Origin: Theristus sp. LFF4_11
Taxonomy: Eukaryota; Nematoda; Chromadorea; Monhysterida; Xyalidae
Assembly (NCBI GenBank): GCA_030248135.1
Contig: JASANC010005775.1
Location: 1 to 64,000, forward strand
Direction: 5' to 3'
DNA: 64,000 nucleotides
A program made the translations under genes and the position numbers. Below are positions 11,478 through 23,600 of the stretch, piece after piece. Numbering within the stretch: the stretch's first letter is position 1; the number at the start of each line of letters is the position of its first letter. The notes under the pieces were generated by a model that saw only the letters and a program-made list of their open reading frames with translations, ran no database searches and had not been told where the DNA came from.

Positions 11478-12609
11478 ATGGGCAACTGCTGCAAGAAGCA
11501 GACGACCGATGCTGGGTCGAAAGCAAATAAGGTCAGTGAAGTTTATACTACTGTATTTCTTGTTCAATTTTGCCCATGAAAAAACATTGTCCTTTTTTTG
11601 TTTTTGCACAAGGATTCGCCCAGGAAAATGGGGAAAGGACTAAAGGAGCCAAGAGAGAAAGTGCACGCTATTTTGCCCACTATTTTTAGACACAGGAGGT
11701 GTAACTGAAAAGCAAATGAGATTTTTTCACCGTTTCTTCAAAATGTTCAGGGCGCACCAGCCGAGATCGACGACGAAGAGCTGCGTGCGGTGTTCAACGA
11801 GTTCGACCTGAACAAGGACGGCTCCATCCAGCTGAACGAACTGCGCAGTGTCATGATCAAAATGGGCAAAGCGCCGACCGACGAAGACTTGGACGCGATG
11901 TTCAAGGCGGCTGACATCGACGGCGATGGACACATCAATTTTGAAGGTGCATGTCAACGACCACGTGAACGAACACGTGAAATACCACGTGAATGGCCAC
12001 GTAAAGAACCACGCGAACGTGTGAATTACCACGTGAATGGCCACGTGAAGAACCACGTGAACGTGTGAATTACCACGTGAATGGCCACGTGAAGAACCAC
12101 GTGAACGTGTGAATTACCACGTGAATGGCCACGTCAAGAACCACACGAACGTGTGAATTACCACGTGAATGGCCACGTGAAGAACCACGTGAACGTGTGA
12201 ATTACCACGTGAATTGCCACGTGAAGAACCACGTGAACGTGTGAATTACCACGTGAATGGCCACGTGAAGAACCACGTGAACCACCACGTAAACGGCCAC
12301 GTGAATGACCACTGAGGCACTCACTTCTGTATTACCGCGCCACTCATAACCTTTATGGACATTCATTTCTCACCTTTCTAAAAAAACACATTTCCGTTGC
12401 AGAGTTCAAAAACATTGCCAAAGTGAATCCGTCTGGCCTGTCACTGCGTGCCGTGTTCGATGAAATGGATGCCGACGGCGACGGTTCGCTCAGTCGATCC
12501 GAGCTGCGATCGGCGTTCCAGAAAATGGGCTACAACATCAGCGACGAACAGTTGAAGGCAATATATCGACATGTCGACAAAGACTACGACGGACGCATCA
12601 GCTTTGACG
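11478..12609 (+). CDS. Calmodulin-like EF-hand protein A, N-terminally acylated
   Basis: Exons 11478-11531, 11751-11946 and 12403-12609 join in frame. The N-terminus is MGNCCKKQTTDAGSKANK: Gly2 followed by two cysteines next to lysines is the usual signal for myristoylation plus palmitoylation, so membrane attachment is inferred. Four EF-hands follow, with loops DLNKDGSIQLNE, DIDGDGHINFE, DADGDGSLSRSE and DKDYDGRISFD. All key Asp positions are present. Introns split EF2 and EF4 just before loop position 12; the glutamate of EF2 is restored by the next exon. I could not find the expected short final exon that begins with Glu-Phe, as in genes B and C. A frame-compatible continuation exists at 14389-14893 (separate entry). 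The function is probably calcium sensing; the target is unknown. The 3' end is unresolved. Confidence 0.8.
11955..12312. repeat. 44-bp minisatellite rich in CACGTG
   Basis: Lies in intron 2 of calmodulin-like gene A. About six copies of a 44-base unit containing CGTGTGAATTACCACGTGAA and GGCCACGTGAAGAACCACGT, flanked by shorter degenerate units. Each unit holds about three CACGTG palindromes, the canonical E-box. Copies differ by only a few bases. Confidence 0.85.
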
Positions 12610-14388
12610 GTCAGTACTTTTTTTCAAAATTCATTCAGAGCTCTATCGGTGGTAAAGATGTCCAACGATGGGTGCTCCATTTGCCGTGTCATGTGCAACG
12701 CATTTCGATTGGCCGCACCGGTTTTTTCTTCGTCAATTGACTGGTCTCCTAACTTACAAACTTATGTAGTTAACGTTAACACTACGGTATTATCCTTCCT
12801 TCGGTTTCGAGACTTAACTCGTTTGCACGCAGGGATGGGAAAAGGTTTCATAAATTGCGCGCCATATAATTCAAATCTGCGGCGTCGTCGTGTTGAGATT
12901 AGGATTTTTTGGCTTTACGTGCGTGGCGTTTCGCGTGAAAACTTTAGTGCCTACAAACTTTCTGAAACGATACTATTATCTTTTCGTACGAAGGAGGCTT
13001 AGTAATGTTGAATGACGTGTGGAAAAGCCGGACACTGAAAAAATGTTTTGCGCCAGAGCGTAGTTCGAATATGAATTAAAATAAATTTTGTTTAGTGAGA
13101 AAACATTCTGACTGTTTTTTTTCTCAATTTCTTGCACGAATCTGTCGTCAGAATACGTTAAGTTTTTGTTCATTTAAAATTGCCGCGCAGCCATGAAACA
13201 TTTTCTCTATCTGTGCGTGCAAACGCATATTGGGTCACGTTTAATAAGAAATATAATAATAACTTTCCACGGAATACCTATTTAAAAGAAGTTCATGCTT
13301 TTCTTACCCGAAAAACGAACGACTTTAGCGTTACTTTTGTAAAGGAACGAATTGGCTCAAGCTCAAACATTCTCTAAACTTAGATTTTATTACAGGCTGA
13401 TGTCGTGTGGTAAACCAGTAATAAAAGGATGGAGCACAGAAAGCCACACAATTCTCTGTACATTGTGTAATTGAAGGAAACACATTTTCGCTGAACCCAA
13501 TAATTTTCACCAAGATTTATCACCCAATTACTTTTTTGGCCTCGAAAGGAAAGTACTGGCAGACTGCTTAGAAATAAAAGGACATAAAAACTTCATGATG
13601 CAATGATGCAAGTATGATAGACTCCAGACACTGTGGTGACACTCGTCAGACAATTTCTTAATCCATCATTCATGAGTTTCAATTCTTGTTATTCGTTAAA
13701 GATTCCTCAACTGTAAAAATGCATTGGCACATGCATTGGACTTTCACTGTTGTGAAACAACAGCAAACAATATCAAACGTTGCAGGTGCCAGAGCGAAAG
13801 CTACCACAAAAAGTTTGAAAATAGCTCATTTGAAATGCATTATCGTTGTTCCATCTGGAACCGTTAAGCATTGAATATCGGCGTCGAAAAAAATACAAAG
13901 AAACTCGTGAGAAATTCCAGTAACATTCAACACCAGTTTCGGGCAACCAACCAAAAGAAAACACCAAAGAAACGAAATGTCCAATTGTGTTCGCGTGGCG
14001 ACAAACGATTTCGTGCAGTTGCAGTGTCGATGCAGACGGGCGGTGCAACCAGCGGAGTCACACAAAGCGGACGCAATGGAAACGAACAATGGTTCAGTAC
14101 GGTTTTGTTGAATCAGTCCGATTGAGGTGACAAATGTGATAGACCACAATCTCATCAATACTGTATACGTCCCCATTAGTGAGAACACACACTCCGCCGT
14201 GAGAACACTTACATAATACATACTCCAATTGGAATGCCCATGTTAACTAGCTAAAAAAAGTACAATGGTGGTGTTATGGCGTCGTTATTGAAATCACTTT
14301 GTACTTTTCAATCATGTCATTACTGTCAGCAGTCGATTCGAGCAGATTTCTCATTTTTTCCGTTTTGGAAGAATCAAGTTTTTTGCAG

Positions 14389-14893
14389 GAACAAAACCGA
14401 ATTCAACGTCGACATTGCAGCGTTCCTGGCATAGTTGCACGCATTTAGACTGTTGGCAGATTGTGGAACGAATGTGCTACAATTTGCCAGTGACCATTTC
14501 ATATTCGGTTGACAACCGGTACCGGAATAATAGCGCTGATGACGATGTTGACGCAAAATGGGACAAGGAAGACAGCGAACAACACAATGATCAAGCAGGT
14601 TCGAATTTTGCAACCGTTAGCACTTTGGCGTTCCAAATTTTTGTTTCAACGCGATGGGCTCAAAATAATTTTGTCGGGTAAAAAAGATTTTTTCCCATAT
14701 CACATTATTTCCAGGTGCAAACCTGTGGTTGCGTTTCACGAGCGCTCAAGATCGCCAAAACAAAAAGGCACAGTTTGATGATTCGATGCCCGTGTACACG
14801 GACAGCTTGGACAGTCTGATTTGTACCACGGAGTCGAGTGGCTGTCGATCAAGCCACTTCGCCAGAACAATCAGCATGGACAGCTTGAACTGA
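14389..14893 (+). CDS. Two putative exons of unknown product; possible tail of gene A
   Basis: Exon 14389-14598 follows TTTTTTGCAG and ends AAGCAG before GTTCG. Exon 14715-14893 follows TTTCCAG. They join in frame to give about 129 residues ending in a stop. The first exon contains VDNRYRNNSADDDVDAKWDK and the second WLRFTSAQDRQNKKAQFDD, SMPVYTDSLDSLIC and a final ISMDSLN. The acidic, Ser-rich composition and the clean join look coding. The first exon is in phase with exon 3 of calmodulin-like gene A. Joining them would place Gly instead of Glu at position 12 of EF4 and add a novel C-terminal extension. The piece could equally be an independent gene starting at the ATG at 14474. I recognise no family. 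Confidence 0.35.
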
Positions 14894-15571
14894 CCATGGG
14901 ACTCCAAAGATTTTGAATTGGAATTTGTTTTGGACAACTCGCAGCTACAATGTGTATTTGTATAACGTTTATTTTGCCTCAAACGTTCTGAAATGCATTT
15001 TTGCTGGATTAGTGATAAAAAGAGTTTTTTGGTAGTATGACTGATAACAAATATGATTGAATGGTATTCATTATGATTTTAAAATCAATCATAACTTGAT
15101 GAGTATTATTAAAAAAACGGGTCGTTCAAAAAATATTAAAAATGGTACACGAGTCTACAGAATAAGTATGATAATTCCCAAGTAGACAGTTAATAAATTA
15201 ATAATCAGTTTTTACTTGCGGGATGTTTGTGCACGTTCTGCAGCATAGATGAAATGAATTTCAAAGCAATAATGATTAAAAATGCGTGCGGGGGAACAAT
15301 AGAACATACCTATGCGTGCGGAAGTTGGAAAAAACAAAGCAAGAAAAAACAGCCGACCAAGAAAATGAACAAGGACTGAGATAACTTTCGAATCGGCACA
15401 CCTGGATACTTTCACAAACAGCCCTTGAGAAGGCCACCACTCTTGCCGAAGAAGACTCAGCTCTCACACTCAATCCGCGTTTAGTCACGATCATAAGTTG
15501 GGGTTGCCGTCCGCAATGAAGTCCTGTCCTACTCCTAGTCTAAGTTGCACAGTCATAGAAAATACACATAC
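14894..15571. other. Non-coding spacer
   Basis: AT-rich. I see no coding exon, RNA gene or repeat that I can name. Confidence 0.4.
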
Positions 15572-15752
15572 ACCCGAACTCCATATTATAGCCAATCAAT
15601 CAGCTGATTGGCTGGTGAGGTGATCATGTGATGCATGTTTTCTGGACAGGCGTTGCTGTGGAGGCGGAGTCTCTCCTGCATAGAAAGCATGCATCACGTG
15701 AAGACCAATCATTCAGCGCATTACCTGTAGTTTTTATAGAGTTCGAGTGTAC
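15572..15752. repeat. Palindromic MITE with ATCACGTGAT core, copy 2
   Basis: Starts CGAACTCCATATTATAG and ends TTTTTATAGAGTTCG. The arms contain CAGCTGATTGG and GTGATGCATG with the inverse GCATGCATCACGTGA. The loop has GTTGCTGTGGAGGCGGAGTC, the reverse complement of the loop in copies 1 and 4, so this copy lies in the opposite orientation. Confidence 0.65.
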
Positions 15753-15884
15753 TATGAGCACACACGAGTGTGCTATGCTGTGATGTTCGTTTCTTTGTGA
15801 CTCTGACCATATCAACAACATCAACAACAACATGTGCACTATCTAAAAGACAATGTCCTACATCCGAATTCAGACTACAATCTA

Positions 15885-15955
15885 AAGGCGCATTCATGTT
15901 GCAGTATTTAGTGACAGCTGTGCGGTCACTAAATACTGCAACATGAATGCGCCCT
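15885..15955. repeat. Short palindromic MITE, GGCATTCATG family, copy 3
   Basis: A near-perfect hairpin of about 70 bases. AAGGCGCATTCATGTTGCAG and TATTTAGTGAC pair with GTCACTAAATACTGCAAC and ATGAATGCGCC. This is the cleanest copy and defines the family's ends. Confidence 0.75.
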
Positions 15956-15957
15956 AA

Positions 15958-16098
15958 ATCTACAAATCGAACTAGCTGATTGGTTAGTGATCACAAGATG
16001 CATGCAATCTGTGCAAACCAAACTCCGCGTGCCTCCGCAGCAATCCATGCACAAAATGCATACATACCTCAACCAATCAGCTAGTTCGATAAGTCCTA
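15958..16098. repeat. Palindromic MITE with ATCACGTGAT core, copy 3
   Basis: Bounded by ATCGAACTAGCTGATTGGTT and AACCAATCAGCTAGTTCGAT, a 20-base perfect inverted repeat. The middle is more diverged (GTGATCACAAGATGCATGC). It sits about 80 bases upstream of the start codon of calmodulin-like gene B, so it may overlap the promoter or 5' UTR. Confidence 0.7.
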
Positions 16099-16173
16099 GA
16101 GTTAGCCGTAGTTTGAAGTGTGTCAGCCTGAACATTTCACAAAGCAGTGCGGCGGAGCGCATTGCGACCATCG

Positions 16174-17057
16174 ATGCACGAGATCGACGAGCAGGATCGC
16201 AAGAAATGGCTGCGCGCGTCGTTTCGCGTGTTCGACACGAACGACGACGGGCACATCACAGCGCAGGAGCTGGCGCAGGCGTTGAAGTCGTGCGGCTGGA
16301 AGAATGCGCAGCAGGAGGCCATTGACCTGATCAAGGCGGCCGATCTGAATAAAAATGGATACGTCACGTTCGATGGTCGGTCCGTGATTGGCTTCGCTTG
16401 TTTCGTTTCAAAACACTTATCGAGCTTAGTACTTCAGGAAGAAAATAGTTGGCGGGCGGCACATTGCTTAAAAACTGTGAATGCAAAGGCCATAGTTTTT
16501 GCAGGCAAACCTACGTGATGTTATAGAGCCGAAAGCTTAAAAGCAAATACTCGTTTTCGGATTTCCATTTCTTTTTCACGCCGATCACGCAGAATTCGAA
16601 AACATCATGCATGTCAACCCGAAAGGCGAGTCGCTGAGAGCGACGTTCAAGGAGTTCGACGTTGACAGCTCGGGCGAGATCTCAAAGTCGGAGTTCAAGG
16701 CCGCCCTGATCAGACTCGGCCACAAAGTCACCGACACCGATGTGGACGCGATTTTTCGTCAAGTCGACAAAGACTCTGATGGCTCATTAAGTTACGAGGG
16801 TTCGTGTATTTTCATTAAAAATTCCTGGTGTTTTTTTGTCAGTTCCTCAAGGAGTGCTTTTTTGCTTTTTTTGTTCGTGTGGTGTCGTGCTGACACGGGG
16901 GTAAGGACTATCAGGTAATCAAAACCGCACACACTTTCAGGATGAAAACTGGGTCAGTATACCTGGGCCAACTGTACTAATTTGAAAATCACAAATCTAA
17001 CATGTCCAATGGATTGCAGAATTCGTCGAAATGATGATGAAGCAGCATAAAAAGTAG
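16174..17057 (+). CDS. Calmodulin-like EF-hand protein B
   Basis: Exons 16174-16375, 16593-16799 and 17020-17057 give about 148 residues, the standard calmodulin length. EF loops: DTNDDGHITAQE, DLNKNGYVTFDE, DVDSSGEISKSE and DKDSDGSLSYEE, each with acidic residues at 1, 3 and 12. EF2 has Asn at position 5 and EF3 has Ser. The tail is EFVEMMMKQHKK, like the calmodulin C-terminus. Both introns fall immediately before the position-12 glutamate of EF2 and EF4, as in gene C. The start ATG is the first in frame, giving MHEIDEQDRKKWLRASF. It is more diverged than true calmodulin, so a specialised sensor is likely; the target is unknown. Confidence 0.9.
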
Positions 17058-18574
17058 ATCAGTCGTTTTTGTTGATCAACATCAACAACGTCAACGTGGT
17101 CTGACATTGTTGTAAACAGTGTTTTGTTGGAGCGAACAGTTTTTGACATCCGTGAAATCAGTTTCTTAATTTTAAAGTTCTGAAATGCTGAATTGAAGTT
17201 TTTAGGGTTTGTGCTTCTTTTTAACTTATTTTGTACTATGAATGAACGACGTATAAAGGCATGTTCTGTTTGGGGAATCATATACACGTATGTTATTATA
17301 AAAATGGTACAACATAAAAACTGTAGTTTCGAAATTGTTTGAATAAAATGATACCGTAAAGTCTTGCATATAAGGTCTCCTTATATAAATTTGAAAATCA
17401 AAAATTTCTGAAAAGGGTTTGTGTGGGGGGGGTGGAAATGGGTGGGGGGGGTTGTTGTTTTTGGGGGGGGGGGGGGGGATTATGTGCTGATTCATTGTGT
17501 GAACTGATCTTGTTTACGCCGCGTTTGTTTTGCTACTCCTGTTCAACACATTTTTTGTCAACCACATTCTGCAAATTCACAAGCTGCGTGAAAACACGGA
17601 AAGTTAGATGCCACCAGACGGATACAATGGTTGTCGGAGCCAAAAAATCGAAACCGACGGCTGATAACCTATTTAACTAGTGCACAATGTTTATTTACTT
17701 TAATGCTGTTTTTTGATTCAACCATAACAAAGCCGAAATTTCATTGCACAGTAAGTTAAAAACGGCTGAAGTTTTTTATATAAGCATACTAACTTGCGCG
17801 TGGTTGGTTTTCGTAACGCTATAACCGTAACTTTATACAGCAACGAACACCCTACCATGGAGACATTTTCCTTTTTCAGATGTTTTTCCCAACAGCATTT
17901 CATTGTGCAACCATGTTTGGCATGAATATCAACGTGCACACACGTGTTTGCTTTTTGTTGGTCTCCAACTTTGCTTATTCAACATTTTAGCCCATTTCCA
18001 ATTTTTGGTTGTATGATCAATTTTCACATGCATCGTGTGGGTTTTGTTTTTCAGTTATGTATGTATGTACACACGGTGATCTAGAAACATGGGCTACATG
18101 TACATTGTACATGTACAGCTACTTGTATGTAGCAGATCAATCCGTTAGTAAATTTGACGTAGTTCACTCCAACATGCTAATTTTGCTCTTCAGGAAGAAT
18201 AGAACAAACATAAAAAGCTTTAACCACGAACGACTTTTTTTATTGTTCAAGATTTCCGCTAGAAATTCGTTTTGTTGAGGCGACTCAAAACAAAATTGAA
18301 AATGAAAAGAAGTGACTAAGGAACATCACCCGATAGAGAAATGCTGTGAGTGTATTTGACACCCCCTGTCACCCCGCGTTTTGTTTTTTACTAACATTTA
18401 CCGGTTTCTGCGTTTGTTTTTTGTCCTGTGGTCAAAATTCATGTTTCAAAATATCATCATAGCTATTGCAAACAGCGATAATTTAATTCGAGCATAATTC
18501 ATATTCTTGAAGTTTCGTTTTTTACTATTTTGGGAGAGCGACAGACAAATTAAAATAAGCCAAGAAACTTAATA
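17058..18574. other. Spacer between calmodulin-like genes B and C, with poly-G tract
   Basis: No convincing gene. The segment 17417-17480 is a G-homopolymer cluster (runs of 8 to 19 G broken by TGGAAATGGGT and TTGTTGTTTTT) able to form quadruplexes on the + strand. A palindromic ACATGTACATTGTACATGTA is at about 18096-18115. Confidence 0.5.
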
Positions 18575-19466
18575 ATGGACGAAGAGACCCTGAAAAAAGC
18601 GTTCGACGTGTTCGACACGAACGGCGATGGTCGGATTTCGCAACAGGAACTTTGTCAAGCGATGGAGAATCTCGGCTGGAAGAATGCAAAGCAGGAGGCC
18701 AAGGAGATGCTCAAGTCGGCTGACTTGGACGACGATGGAGAAGTCTCGTTCACTGGTTTGTTGCGAAGTTGATGGACGTCGGATTTAAAAAAACAGCTTG
18801 AAGCTGAAGAAAGTGAGAGTGGTGGTGGGGGGGGGGGCAAGGCGTGTCGTTTCGTGCCCAACCGGAGCACGAATTAAGTGCAATGGGAGTCCTTCACTTT
18901 CAAGAGATGACTTTTATTCACTCATGAGATGATCCTCACTCTAATGATCCAGAAAAACGACAAAATGAGTTTGTTCGAGGCAGTCACTGTGAACACAAAG
19001 TCATCTGTATCAGTAGGCTTTTTTCGGATTCGATGAAACCACTTTTTTGATTGAAAGGTTGAAAAAGAATCAATGTCGGGTCAGATCAACTGTGGCAGGA
19101 CTATATTTTGACCGTGTTTATACATCCTTTTTGTGAACTTTCAGAGTTCAAATTAATCATGCAAGTGAACCCGAATCGTGAATCGCTACGAGAAATATTC
19201 AACGAGTTCGACACGGACGCTTCCGGCAAGATCGGCAAAATCGAACTGAAGTCAGCACTGCAGAAGATTGGTCATCAAGTTTCTGACGACACTGTGGCGG
19301 CCATCTTTCGCAACGTTGACACCGATGGAGACGGCGCAATTAGCTATGATGGTATGTCCTTAAATTGAGCCGTTTTCAATCATGTCCTAAATGTCACTGT
19401 GTTTTATTCGCTATGTCACTTATATTTTCAGAGTTTGTTGTGATGATGAAGAAGACTTACGGCTGA
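18575..19466 (+). CDS. Calmodulin-like EF-hand protein C
   Basis: Exons 18575-18755, 19145-19351 and 19432-19466 give about 140 residues. It starts MDEETLKKAFDVFDTNGDG, so it is seven residues shorter at the N-terminus than B. EF loops: DTNGDGRISQQE, DLDDDGEVSFTE, DTDASGKIGKIE and DTDGDGAISYDE, all with intact coordinating positions. It ends EFVVMMKKTYG. Intron positions are identical to gene B, which shows tandem duplication. An upstream start is possible, but the ATG at 18575 follows a long stretch without in-frame coding. A calcium sensor is inferred. Confidence 0.9.
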
Positions 19467-20669
19467 GTACCGATCACTTGTCGACATTTCCATTGCAGTA
19501 TTAATTGAAACCATTCGATTCAATCGAAATCTCAAGCATCGTATTAAAAATATTTTCTTCTTTTGTTTCTTTTTTTAAAACTTTTCCACCTTATTAGTTA
19601 GAACAATTTCATTCGAAAGCTGCATGACTTAAAAACGACAACTCAAAACAGATGTTTTTCGTGGGTTGTAAGTCTACAAGTTTTTTTTAATAAACAATTG
19701 AACACATTTTAAAAATTTATACACACACAAGATCACAGCAAAAAACATAGTATGATACTACTACCATATTGGAAATAATACCGACGAACAACAAACAGTT
19801 TTTTTTGTATCACAAAGGACCGGATCAAAGGATCGGTCATTTTTTGACGAATTGTTTTTTGACGAGAATCGCTGGCGAAGTTTGTCTGGCGCAAAATAAA
19901 TAGTAGCATAAATATGACATTTATAGTCATATACGAAAAGAATTCAACAGAATTCAGTTTTATATTTTCTCTCACAGCATTCACACGGTCAGCTTTCACA
20001 GGTTCGAAATAAAACCCCAAAACGGAAGAAGCAAGAAGAGAAATCTGTTGTCGAAAATTGCAAATCAATGTACAAAAAACAGGCGCGACAAAAGTTTTGT
20101 AGCCAAAATTAATATGGCGATCTGGATTATTATGCGATGTTGACAATTGACAATGCAATCATAGCCAATTAGTCGCTTATTTTTTGAAAATCGAAATTCG
20201 AAAGCAAAAACCGGATTACACAAGATCACAGCAGTAACGCAATGACACTTCGAATTATCTTAGATGCACAAGTGAAAGCGGAATTAATGAATAACAAACT
20301 TAATTGAATTTAACTGGATGGACTTATGGATTTAATTTAAATGGACTGCCTTTGCAAGTCGACAAAATTGTGCGGCACAAGTTTCTTTGAAAATAAATAC
20401 TGGTGGATAATGGCATTTCGGCTGGCTACGCAACAGCAGAAATTGCTGTTTTATACATCAGCAATTCTAGTGAATCACATAGGTAAATGCTCTCTTTAGA
20501 ACCAATGATAACAAAACACCGGCGATGCTAACGTGAATAACTATCACTCCTCTAAAGCACCTCTGACAATCTGATGAAACATAAAAGCAAATCGTTTTTT
20601 TTTAAGTGTTGGGCGGCAAAAATTAAAGCCAAACAATAGTTGTTCTTTAGTCTTGAAATGCCCGGACAC
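19467..20669. other. Convergent intergenic region, calmodulin C to Regnase
   Basis: About 1.2 kb between the 3' ends of two genes pointing at each other. AT-rich, with no gene or repeat I can support. It should contain both polyadenylation sites. Confidence 0.5.
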
Positions 20670-23600
20670 TTACTGTTTGTTACCATCCGCTTTTGTGCTT
20701 GACGAAAGCGAGTTGACACCGTGACGCTGTGCTGCGAGAATCATCGCACAGAGCCGCCGGCTGTCCAGTTCATCTCGATGTGCTTCCATGATCGAATCGA
20801 CTAGAGCGGGGTCGAAAATTTGCGACAAATGATATGCGATGTTACGACGTTGCTCTTGTTCACGGTGATTCGGTGGCACTGTTTTGATGGTGGCCGTGCT
20901 GCGTTCGCTCAGCAGACCGTACTCGACGTCGCCCCAGATCGACTTTGACGGCACGTAGAAATGCTGCTGCTGTTGCTGTTTCGCATCGTTGCTACTGTTG
21001 GTCGCATCGGTGATGGATGACAGATTCAACTCACTGATCGCCGTTAACGGCTTGGTTTTATTTCTGGTTGACTGCCACGAATCGTCCGTTGCGTTGCTGA
21101 ACCGATGTTGCTCTGTTTGCACGCACAGTGACAGTGCAGACTGCGAAGCGCTCACGCTTGTGCACAGTCGCTGTGGAATACCGCAGAAGGGTGACTGCTC
21201 CTGTGGTTGAAATGTTACATGTGGCTGTTGCTGGTTGCGGAAGCGCGGCTGTGGCGCACTGGCCACACGCGACACGGCCCTGTGCGTCGTCGATTTTGGT
21301 CCCTAAATTATTTATGCGTTCATTATGCAAAGTCTATTCAGAAAAAAGTGCTAAACAGCTAAACGAACAGAATGAAAGCAACGGAATTTTAAAACTTACA
21401 GTGGGTGCCGCTTCTGCAGTCACATTGGGCGGAGGCATGTTGTACCAAGGCCATGCAGGCGGCACATTTAGTTGATCGGAACTGACACCATAACCGCTAG
21501 TCGAACCTGATGAACTGCCATGCGACGACGCTGACGTTGACGGACACGGGCTGGACAGTTGACTCGAACTAGTATTCGAGCAGTTTACATTCATTGACTG
21601 AGACTGTTGCTGTCGTTGCTGTTGGTCGTAGTCGGCAGGATTCCATTTCACGTTGCCATTATGATTGCCAATTATCGTAAACGGTGTCATTAGTTCCGAG
21701 CACTCGATTTGAAGTCCAACAGAACGTGCTGGTTGCAGCGCCATTTTTGAACGTGAGTTTATATTTGTGCAATTGTTACTGTTCACAACATTGCTGGCAG
21801 TAATACTGCTGTTGTAAGATGACAGCATTGCTGGGTCGAGTGATAGGGCTGCAGAAAAGAAATCAACCCATTGATAAAAGTGGATTAGAAGAAAAAATGA
21901 AAAAAAGACCTGAGAACACTGCACTCATTGCTTACTTGCACTCAAAGGTCGTCGATTCTGCTGCTTCAATCGTTCAGTCACGGGAACCTGTACACCTCCT
22001 GGCCTTTCTGGATGAGCGAACCTAGAAAATGCGGTGCTGTTTCAACCATGTTTTTGGCATTGCAGACAATTATTTCAAAACCAAACACCACGCACTGGTG
22101 AAACTGACTCACTTGCACTTGTTACCAAACGTGCACTTCCGCCCGTACGGGCACAACTGTCGCGTGCTACCGTTGCACCGTCCATGAACCGTTGACTGCA
22201 GGAATTCGTCGAGCGTCGGTCCGTTTCGACCAAGCGGGTCGTCAGGGGGAACAAACCTACAAAATATGACATGCAAAATCGCCTGTATTCTTTCTCACGT
22301 GACAAAAAACTGCTATGAACATTTAAAAAAAAGTATTGAAAGTACCTATCATCGACAAACGAGTACATGAGCAGGTTCGCGTCGACGATGGCGCGAAACG
22401 CCGGTTGGTCTCTGCAGACGTCACGAAATTGGTCGTTGCTCACAATGACCGCATTCTTGTCGGCGGCAACACGCAACACGAATCGATCGTCATGACAGAC
22501 AATGCGACGGCCGGCGAGACGTCGACACGGTGTCCAAAAGAGCTGATCGCGACATTCCAACTCGAACAGAATGTGCTGGTCTGCAACAAACGATAATTTA
22601 CTGCAGTTGCCTGGGGCGTCACACCAACGAAAATATGCAAATTTCGACAAAATTCTACCTGTGATCGGCATGTCTGGTCGTGGTTGTTCCCGACGACTCT
22701 GTGGCACAAACACTTTGATGTCTGCATGGCCCCGGTCAACGAAATACTGAACACAGATGGCAATTCCGGCGCAAGAGAAGAACTTTTTGTGACCGTGACT
22801 AAAATATGTACATTGTAGACGGTAAATATTGGTGAAGAAAAATACGATCTTCTGTGTTTCATTAATTGTATTACAGAAAAATAATTAACACTAACGTCAT
22901 GGCAACGTTGTTTCCATCAACAACAATCGGCCGCAAACGACCAGCACTTCTTGTCGATTGTTTCGGCTCTTGACAGGAACTTCTCGATGTCGAATTCACT
23001 CCATTTTGTACAGTTGCGCACGTTGTTGTAGTTGCAGAACATTGACTGCTTCCAAGCTGAATTAGTTCAGCCAAGATTTTGTCTTTCTCTGGTAGTGCCA
23101 CCGAATTTCCCGGCACGTTGTCGTTGCTTAACTGCTTTTCATTCAGTGACATCAGTTTTTCCAATACCTGCAACAACAATCAACAATTAATTTGTGAAGT
23201 TCAAGCACTTCTGTTTTAAAGCAACATCGTACCAGACAAAGCTGTGTTTCGGTGTATCCAAGACGAGTGGAGAAATCGGCAAGTTCTCGGAAAGCGTTGG
23301 AATCGACGAATGAAAAGAAAGAGCGTGAGTTTTGTGTCGGCTGGTTGGGCGACATGGTGATCAAGTTGGACGTCTGCTCTTCCGACGCCAACGTCTCCGA
23401 GCCTTCGCGACTCAAACTCTGATGACTGTCGACCGACTCCGAGCAACTGCTGTAGCAAGAGTCTTGCAGTTCGGCTGGTTTATTCGCTGACACTGCGCTA
23501 TCAGTGGCGGCGGCGACTGCTGGCGAGGCGTTCTCAACGGCGGCTGGCGTCGCCGCGTCGTCCGGCTGTGGAATGATGCCGATCGAGATGCGTCGGCCGC

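Noticed and set aside
15240..15380. MNFKAIM-like segment as the missing last exon of calmodulin-like gene A
   Set aside because: The similarity to EF-hand 3' exons is too short and the required Glu-Phe pair is not produced at the junction.
17226..17495. Pro-rich minus-strand reading frame over the poly-G cluster
   Set aside because: It is an artefact of translating the C-run on the opposite strand.
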